From Nocardioides sp. (GTDB taxonomy: Bacteria; Actinomycetota; Actinomycetes; Propionibacteriales; Nocardioidaceae), in contig JAOPXF010000306.1 of NCBI GenBank assembly GCA_025965295.1, positions 1 to 10,423 of the forward strand: a DNA stretch of 10,423 nt, written 5' to 3'. The number at the start of each line of letters is the position of its first letter. Position 1 is the first letter of the stretch. The translations under genes and the position numbers were made by a program. Of the stretch, positions 6,075-10,423 are shown in pieces. The notes below the pieces were generated by a model that searched no databases, had not been told where the DNA came from, and was given only the letters and a program-made list of their open reading frames with translations.

Positions 6075-6275
6075 ATGGCGAAGGCCCTGCTTGGTCATGT
6101 CGGTGTAGGCACCGATCTCCGTCTCGCCGCGGAGGTGCGTCGGCTCCGCACGAGAGTGCTGGAGCTGGAGAACGAGCTCGGCCGCGTGAAGGCCGCCAAC
6201 GACGCGCTCGTCTCGACGATGCACGTCGAGGACGACATCCGCATGATCACGCAGACGGAGCCGGCCCTCACCTAG
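6075..6275 (+). CDS. Small conserved coiled-coil protein of unknown function (66 residues)
   Basis: A 66-residue, highly charged, soluble protein with no signal peptide or membrane segment. After MAKALLGHVG and a Gly-rich turn, residues 17-45 form a clear heptad coiled coil: V21, L24, V28, L31, L35, V38, N42 and L45 fall on a/d positions, with a buried Asn typical of parallel dimers. The C-terminus is acidic, then ends EPALT. From memory, proteins with a similar MAKALLG start, central coil and PALT end occur in other Actinobacteria as hypothetical proteins; this could not be checked here. It has its own promoter, GGAGG site and terminator, so it is an independent unit. The position after mutM-acyP, near where smc usually lies, is suggestive only. 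No function can be assigned. Confidence 0.85.
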   Translation: MAKALLGHVGVGTDLRLAAEVRRLRTRVLELENELGRVKAANDALVSTMHVEDDIRMITQTEPALT

Positions 6276-6293
6276 GCCCCGCACCGCGAGCAA

Positions 6294-6326
6294 GGGCGTT
6301 TCCCGACATCGGGAAGCGCCCTTTTT
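6294..6326 (+). terminator. Strong intrinsic terminator
   Basis: A 12-bp stem, GGGCGTTTCCCG (6294-6305) against CGGGAAGCGCCC (6310-6321), has a single G-U pair and an ACAT loop, followed by TTTTT. It closes the coiled-coil gene's transcript and insulates the PadR cassette from upstream transcription. Confidence 0.93.
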
Positions 6327-6336
6327 GCTGCCTTAC

Positions 6337-6365
6337 TTGCGCACCGCCTACTCGGTATGCATACT
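6337..6365 (+). promoter_or_regulatory. Putative promoter of the PadR-ABC cassette
   Basis: TTGCGC (6337-6342), 17 bases, CATACT (6360-6365) fit a sigma70-type promoter, with a predicted start near 6372. It lies just after the terminator. The operator-like repeats overlap its spacer, -10 and start point, as expected for a promoter shut off by a bound repressor. Confidence 0.55.
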
Positions 6366-6384
6366 GGGTACTGCCTACCCGGTA
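6349..6384 (+). promoter_or_regulatory. Putative PadR operator: three TACYSGGTA copies
   Basis: TACTCGGTA (6349-6357), TACTGGGTA (6362-6370) and TACCCGGTA (6376-6384) are three copies of one 9-base motif, 13 and 14 bases apart. Copies 1 and 2 flank a perfect 10-bp palindrome GTATGCATAC (6355-6364), making 6349-6370 nearly symmetric. Copy 3 lies in an inverted repeat with 7-bp arms, GCCTACC-C-GGTAGGC (6374-6388). The position over the promoter and 20 bases before padR argues for autorepression. Confidence 0.65.
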
Positions 6385-6404
6385 GGCATGACCTAGGAGA
6401 GCGC

Positions 6405-6971
6405 ATGTCGGTACGTCACGGGTTGCTGGCCCTGCTGGCTGAGCAGCCGCGGTACGGCTACGAGCTGCGCGGGGAGTTCGAGGCCCGCACCGGGTCCCCC
6501 CTCAACGTCGGTCAGGTCTACACGACGCTGAGCCGCCTGGAGCGGGACGGCTGCGTCACCGCCAGCGGCGCCAGCGAGACCGGCCAGCGCTACTACCAGA
6601 TCACGGCCGTCGGCCGCGCCGAGGTGACCCAGTGGTTCACCACGCCCGTACGACGGGAGGACCGACCGCGCGACGAGCTCGCCATCAAGCTGGCCCTGGC
6701 CGTCGGCAGCGAGGACGTCGACATGCGGGCGATCATCCAGGCCCAGCGCACCGACAGCCTGCGCGCCCTGCAGGACTACACCCGCCTGAAGGTCCGGGCC
6801 GGCGCCCAGGGCACCGACGACCTGACCTGGCTGCTGGTCCTGGACGCGATGGTGTTCCAGACCGAGGCCGAGGTGCGCTGGCTCGACCACTGCGAGACCC
6901 GGCTGGTGCAGGCCCGCCGGCCCGCGCCACTCCACCAGCCCGCGGGCGAGGGCGCCGAGGTCACCCGGTGA
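6405..6971 (+). CDS. PadR family transcriptional regulator
   Basis: A 188-residue regulator, usual for PadR proteins with the longer C-terminal domain. Residues 1-80 form the winged helix: SVRHGLLALLAEQPRYGYELRGEF is the typical PadR opening, NVGQVYTTLSRLERDGCV the recognition region, and GQRYYQITAVGRAEV the wing. The C-terminal half (DDLTWLLVLDAMVFQTEAEVRWLDHCETRL) is the helical dimerisation/ligand domain. PadR proteins are normally ligand-released repressors that often control adjacent drug-export genes. ATG 6405 is chosen because AGGAGAG lies just upstream and the opening matches the family; an earlier in-frame ATG at 6357 falls inside the operator and promoter. It overlaps the ABC ATPase gene by 4 bases (GTGA), so regulator and transporter share one message and probably one feedback loop. 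Confidence 0.93.
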   Translation: MSVRHGLLALLAEQPRYGYELRGEFEARTGSPLNVGQVYTTLSRLERDGCVTASGASETGQRYYQITAVGRAEVTQWFTTPVRREDRPRDELAIKLALAVGSEDVDMRAIIQAQRTDSLRALQDYTRLKVRAGAQGTDDLTWLLVLDAMVFQTEAEVRWLDHCETRLVQARRPAPLHQPAGEGAEVTR

Positions 6972-7675
6972 GCGTCCTCGTGCTCGACAGCGTCGTCCGG
7001 ACCCACGGCGCGGGGGAGGGCAAGGTCAACGCCCTGCAGGGGATCTCGCTGTCCGTCGCCCCGGGCGAGCTGGTGGCCGTGATGGGCCCGAGCGGCTCGG
7101 GCAAGTCCACTCTGCTGCACCTCGCCGGCGGCCTCGACCAGCCGACGTCCGGCAGGGTCCTCGTGGAGGGCACCGACCTCGGTGGCCTGTCCGGCAAGGA
7201 GCTGGCCCGGGTCCGGCGCCGGTCGGTCGGCTACGTCTTCCAGGACTTCAACCTGGTCCCGGCGCTGACCGCGGCCGAGAACGTCTCGCTACCGCTCGAG
7301 CTCGACGGCACGAGCGCCCGCAAGGCCCGCAAGCAGGCCCTGGAGTCGCTCGCGGACGTCGGCATCCCCGAGCTCGCCGACCGCTTCCCCGACGACATGT
7401 CCGGCGGGCCGCAGCAGCGCGTAGCGATCGCCCGCGCGCTGGTCGGCGAGCGCCGCCTCGTGCTCGCCGACGAGCCGACCGGGGCGCTCGACTCCACCAC
7501 CGGAGAGGCCGTCATGGCTCTGCTCCGCGCTCGTTGCGACGCCGGTGCCGCCGGTGTCCTGGTCACCCACGACGCCCGGCACGCCGCCTGGGCCGACCGC
7601 GTGGTGTTCCTGCGCGACGGCCTGGTCACCGACGAGTCGGTCTACCGCGCGCCCGAGGAGGCGCTCCGCACATGA
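6968..7675 (+). CDS. ABC transporter ATP-binding protein (MacB/LolD/FtsE-like)
   Basis: A 235-residue nucleotide-binding subunit that powers the adjacent FtsX-type permease. Motifs: Walker A GPSGSGKST (40-48), Q-loop FQDFNLVP (Q92), ENVSLPLEL region, signature MSGGPQQR (144-151), Walker B LVLADEPTGALD (164-175) and H-loop THD (H201). The FQDFNLVPxLTAAENV segment is typical of the MacB/LolD/BceA group, which drives mechanical work or export with FtsX-domain permeases and not import. The odd point is the signature: Pro148 replaces the Gln of LSGGQ (codon CCG, one base from CAG) while the surrounding QQRVAIARAL is intact. GTG 6968 overlaps the padR stop (GTGA), with GAGG 7 bases upstream; the frame's earlier part is a shadow of padR. 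The stop overlaps the permease start (ATGA). Confidence 0.95.
   Translation: MSVLVLDSVVRTHGAGEGKVNALQGISLSVAPGELVAVMGPSGSGKSTLLHLAGGLDQPTSGRVLVEGTDLGGLSGKELARVRRRSVGYVFQDFNLVPALTAAENVSLPLELDGTSARKARKQALESLADVGIPELADRFPDDMSGGPQQRVAIARALVGERRLVLADEPTGALDSTTGEAVMALLRARCDAGAAGVLVTHDARHAAWADRVVFLRDGLVTDESVYRAPEEALRT
7655..7661 (+). promoter_or_regulatory. Ribosome binding site of the permease
   Basis: GAGGAGG lies 10 bases before ATG 7672, within the last codons of the ATPase gene. It supports the start at 7672 over the upstream-extended frame from 7534. Confidence 0.7.
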
Positions 7676-10215
7676 GCGCGCTGTCCGCCACCCTGCGCAT
7701 CGCCCGCCGCGACGCCCGCCGTGCCAAGGGCCGCAGCGCCCTGGTCGTGGCCATGATCGCCCTGCCCGTCATGGGCGTCGGCGCGTCCGACGTGCTCTAC
7801 CGCACCTACCAGCTGTCCCCGGAGCAGAAGGCCGTCCGCACCATGGGGCAGGCCGACGCGATCCTGGAGGACACCGGGCAGAAGAGCATCGTCCAGCAGT
7901 GCGGAGGGGGCTGCGGCTTCGACGCCGGCGACAACGCCCGCTCGGGCGCGGCGCCTGCCTTCGCCAGCGCTCTCCCCGCCGGCACTCGGGTCCTGCCCGA
8001 GACCTACGGCGGCTCGGTCAGCGTCTCCGTCGGCCGGTCGACGACCCGGGCCGACCTGAGCGCCCTGGACCTCGACGACCCGATCGCCCGGGGGCTCTAC
8101 GCCGACCGGACGGGCCGGTCCGCGCGCACGGCCGACGAGGTGGTCCTGAGCCACGCGCTGGCCCGCAGGCTCAGCACCGGGATCGGCGGTCACGTCACCG
8201 TGGCCGGTGCAGCCCGCACCGTCGTCGGCCTCGTCGATGCGCCGGACGACCTGTCCGGCCTCACCGTGCTCGGCGCCCCCGCCGGCACCAAGGGCACCTC
8301 GCGCGTCCTGGTCGACGCGCCGCGCCCGCTGACCTGGGCCGACGTGCAGCGCGCCAACCGCAGCGGCTTCTTCGTGACCACCCGCTTCAAGGTCCCGGGC
8401 GAGCCCGCGGTGCCGCCGTCGCTGTCCCGCTTGACGGGTACGGCGATCACGGCAGTGTCCCTGGTGGTCGGGATGACGCTGCTGGAGATCGTGCTGCTCG
8501 CCGGTCCTGCCTTCGCTGTCGGCGCCAAGCGCCGCACCCGCGACCTGGCCCTGCTCTCGGCCTCAGGTGCCGAGAAGCGCGACATCCGTCGCACCGTCCT
8601 GGGCGGTGGCCTCGTGCTCGGCGCCCTCGGTGGCGTCACCGGCGTGCTCGGCGGCCTGGTGCTCGCCCGGCTCGCCGAACCCACCCTCACCGGGCGCACC
8701 AATGCGCTCCCGGGCCCGACCGACCTGCGCCCGATCGAGCTGCTCGGCGTCGTCGCGGTCGGGATCGTCACCGCCCTGCTCGCCGCCGTGCTGCCCGCCC
8801 GGCAGGCCGCCAGGCAGGACGTCGTCGCCGCCCTCACCGGCCGCCGCGGCACGCTGCGCAGCCTCAAGCGCACCCCCGTGCTCGGACTGCTGGCCGCCTT
8901 CGCCGGCACCGCGATCGCCCTGGCCGGTGCCTCGCACCGCAACGTCAACGTGATCCTGGCCGGTTCGGCGATGGCCGAGCTCGGGCTGGTCGCCACCACC
9001 CCGTTCATCGTCGGCCTGGTCGGGCGGCTCGGACGGGTCCTGCCCCTCGGGCCGAGGCTGGCTCTGCGCGACGGCGCCCGCAACCGGGGCCGCACCGCTC
9101 CGGCCGTGTCCGCGATCCTGGCCGCCGTCGCCGGCTCGGTCGCGGTCGGGACCTACCTGGCCAGCCTCGACCGGTACGACGCGAACAACTACCGGCCGAG
9201 CGCTGTCTACGGCTCGACGATCATCCGCACCGTCACCGCGGCGGAGCAGTCCAGCCGGATCCTGGCGGCCGACCTCCCGGACGCCACCGTCCAGGTCCTG
9301 CGGGGCGTGGGCTTCGCGACCTCGGACGCGGCGCCTCCTGCGCTGACCGTCCAGGTGCCCGACGAGCTCAGCTTCGCCAGCGGTAAGAGCTTCACAGCCT
9401 TCGGGACGCCGTTGGTCGGCGACACGGGGACGGTGCACGCCGTCACCGGCCTCAGCGGGGAAGCCCTGCGCCGAGCAGGGGACGTGCTCGCGCACGGCGG
9501 AGCCGTGGTCCCGGCGGGGAGCATCAAGAACGGCACCGTGCAGCTCCAGGTCTTCAAGGACGGCGCCAGCGTGCCCCTGCGCTCGATCACGCTGTCGGCC
9601 TACAGCCTTCCTCGGGACGGCGGGCAGGACATCGTCCTGTCGCCCGCCGCGGCCACGCGGCTGCGGGTGCCGGTGGGCGTCGCGGGAGTCATCGCCAGCG
9701 CCGCCAAACCGCCCACCGCCCACCAGCAGGACCGGATCGCCTCGGCCCTCGCCCAGGTCGACGCCGACGCGGGCGTGTCGATCGAGCGGGGCTACTCCAA
9801 CCACTACGGCGCGAGCCTGCTGGCCCTGGTCGTCGGCAGTGCCGTCATCGTTCTCGGCGCCTCCGGGATCGCGACCGGCCTGGCTGCCGCCGATGGCCGC
9901 GCCGACCTGGCGACCCTCGCCGCCGTCGGCGCCAGCCCGGTGACCCGCCGTACGCTCGCGGCGTTCCAGTCGGCAGTCACGGCCGGTCTGGGGACGCTGC
10001 TCGGCGCGATCGCCGGGCTGGTGCCTGCGATCGGGATGGTCCGGGCGCTGAACGCCACGGCCCGCACCTCCGGCTACGTCGCCACGAGCCCGTATCCGCT
10101 GGTGCTGCCGTGGCACAACCTGCTCATCACCGTGCTCGTCGTACCCCTCATCGCGGCCGGTGGCGCAGCGCTGCTGACGCGATCGAGGCTGCCGATGGTC
10201 CGGAGGCTCGCATGA
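7672..10215 (+). CDS. ABC transporter permease with two FtsX domains
   Basis: An 847-residue membrane protein forming the permease of the cassette. It starts MSALSATLRIARRDARRAKGR, with membrane helix 1 at about 22-43. A first external domain spans about 44-255. Four helices follow in the first FtsX unit and linker (about 257-284, 308-334, 355-375, 403-420), then two more (about 425-450, 478-498). A second external domain covers about 500-710, and three last helices lie at about 714-740, 763-790 and 816-836. That totals about ten helices, the usual layout of actinobacterial two-FtsX-domain permeases of the MacB/LolC type. FtsX-domain permeases move lipids or lipoproteins, expel antimicrobial peptides, or activate cell-wall hydrolases; the substrate cannot be read here. 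The only cysteines I see are C77 and C81 (CGGGC) in the first external domain. Translationally coupled on both sides by ATGA overlaps. Confidence 0.93.
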   Translation: MSALSATLRIARRDARRAKGRSALVVAMIALPVMGVGASDVLYRTYQLSPEQKAVRTMGQADAILEDTGQKSIVQQCGGGCGFDAGDNARSGAAPAFASALPAGTRVLPETYGGSVSVSVGRSTTRADLSALDLDDPIARGLYADRTGRSARTADEVVLSHALARRLSTGIGGHVTVAGAARTVVGLVDAPDDLSGLTVLGAPAGTKGTSRVLVDAPRPLTWADVQRANRSGFFVTTRFKVPGEPAVPPSLSRLTGTAITAVSLVVGMTLLEIVLLAGPAFAVGAKRRTRDLALLSASGAEKRDIRRTVLGGGLVLGALGGVTGVLGGLVLARLAEPTLTGRTNALPGPTDLRPIELLGVVAVGIVTALLAAVLPARQAARQDVVAALTGRRGTLRSLKRTPVLGLLAAFAGTAIALAGASHRNVNVILAGSAMAELGLVATTPFIVGLVGRLGRVLPLGPRLALRDGARNRGRTAPAVSAILAAVAGSVAVGTYLASLDRYDANNYRPSAVYGSTIIRTVTAAEQSSRILAADLPDATVQVLRGVGFATSDAAPPALTVQVPDELSFASGKSFTAFGTPLVGDTGTVHAVTGLSGEALRRAGDVLAHGGAVVPAGSIKNGTVQLQVFKDGASVPLRSITLSAYSLPRDGGQDIVLSPAAATRLRVPVGVAGVIASAAKPPTAHQQDRIASALAQVDADAGVSIERGYSNHYGASLLALVVGSAVIVLGASGIATGLAAADGRADLATLAAVGASPVTRRTLAAFQSAVTAGLGTLLGAIAGLVPAIGMVRALNATARTSGYVATSPYPLVLPWHNLLITVLVVPLIAAGGAALLTRSRLPMVRRLA
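10202..10206 (+). promoter_or_regulatory. Ribosome binding site of the last (partial) gene
   Basis: GGAGG lies 5 bases before ATG 10212, at the very end of the permease gene. This makes the partial reading frame at the right edge a real gene. Confidence 0.75.
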
Positions 10216-10423
10216 TCCGCCGGCTGGGTCTGCTGGCCCTCGTCCTGGTCACCCTCGTCGCCGGGCAGCACGCTCTGGCCGGGTCGAGGACGCGGCCCGC
10301 CGCCGCCCCGGAAGCGGTGGCGCCGGAGGGCGTGGGAGAGACCGACCACCTCACGCCGGGGCTGCACCGGGCCATCACCCGGGCGATCGCGGCCGCGCAG
10401 GCCGACGGCGTCGAGCTGCGGGT
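10212..10423 (+). CDS. Secreted protein, probable VanY-type M15 D-Ala-D-Ala carboxypeptidase, 3'-truncated
   Basis: The first 70 codons of a gene running off the right edge. MIRRLGLLALVLVTLVAGQHALA is a Sec signal peptide: two Arg, a hydrophobic core, and a likely cut after ALA (residues 21-23). No lipobox Cys is seen, so the product should be secreted, not a lipoprotein. An Ala/Pro/Glu-rich linker follows, then LTPGLHRAITRAIAAAQADG. In actinobacterial M15 (VanY-like) carboxypeptidases a helix of this kind precedes the zinc-binding catalytic fold. The catalytic SxHxxGxAxD and ExWH motifs would lie beyond the window, so the assignment rests on a short segment and family memory. The start overlaps the permease stop (ATGA) and has GGAGG 5 bases upstream, so it belongs to the PadR-ABC operon. 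A different cell-wall enzyme or unknown secreted protein remains possible. Confidence 0.62.
   Translation, partial: MIRRLGLLALVLVTLVAGQHALAGSRTRPAAAPEAVAPEGVGETDHLTPGLHRAITRAIAAAQADGVELR

Noticed and set aside
6357..6404. Earlier ATG (6357) as the PadR start
   Set aside because: It falls inside the operator repeats and promoter, upstream of the predicted transcription start, and the added residues do not look like PadR. ATG 6405 has AGGAGAG.
7534..9386. Upstream-extended permease frame from 7534 and the overlapping 613-codon frame at 7545-9386
   Set aside because: The extension reads ABC-ATPase codons out of frame, and the other frame is an Arg/Pro-rich shadow. GAGGAGG and the ATGA overlap place the permease start at 7672.
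1..10423. tRNA or rRNA genes, CRISPR array, insertion sequence, prophage or attachment site
   Set aside because: I saw no cloverleaf, no spaced repeats of CRISPR type, no transposase motif and no flanking terminal repeats. Coding genes and short spacers account for the whole window.

Overview
The window is high-GC throughout, with GTG starts, ATGA/GTGA stop-start overlaps and a gene order (recG, rsmD, coaD, yceD, rpmF, rnc, mutM, acyP) typical of Actinobacteria. The protein style suggests a Nocardioides-like member of the Propionibacteriales. That placement is an inference from style and synteny, not from a search. All genes lie on the + strand, and no stretch over 300 bases lacks a gene.

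Region 1 (1-5918) is a conserved housekeeping block. It opens inside recG (fork-remodelling helicase), which overlaps rsmD (16S rRNA m2G966 methyltransferase) by 4 bases; coaD (phosphopantetheine adenylyltransferase) follows 4 bases later. A likely sigma70-type promoter in the 64-base gap after coaD starts a second group: yceD/DUF177, rpmF (L32, zinc-binding form), rnc (RNase III), mutM (formamidopyrimidine-DNA glycosylase) and acyP (acylphosphatase). The themes are ribosome and rRNA maturation, DNA repair and CoA synthesis. The DivIVA-like gene that mycobacteria carry next to yceD is absent here.

Region 2 (5919-6326) is a one-gene unit. It has a promoter preceded by 11-bp-spaced direct repeats, a leader hairpin, a 66-residue coiled-coil protein of unknown function and a strong intrinsic terminator.

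Region 3 (6327 to the right edge) is an accessory cassette. A promoter is embedded in three copies of a TACYSGGTA motif, which are likely operators. It precedes four genes joined by 4-base overlaps: a PadR-family repressor, a MacB/LolD-type ABC ATPase, an 847-residue two-FtsX-domain permease, and the start of a secreted protein that looks like a VanY-type M15 D-Ala-D-Ala carboxypeptidase. The most economical reading is a self-regulated cell-envelope stress or cell-wall remodelling module. It sits where smc-ftsY usually follow acyP in related genomes. Two oddities stand out: the ABC signature reads MSGGP instead of LSGGQ, and the permease has only two cysteines, in a CGGGC motif in its first external domain.
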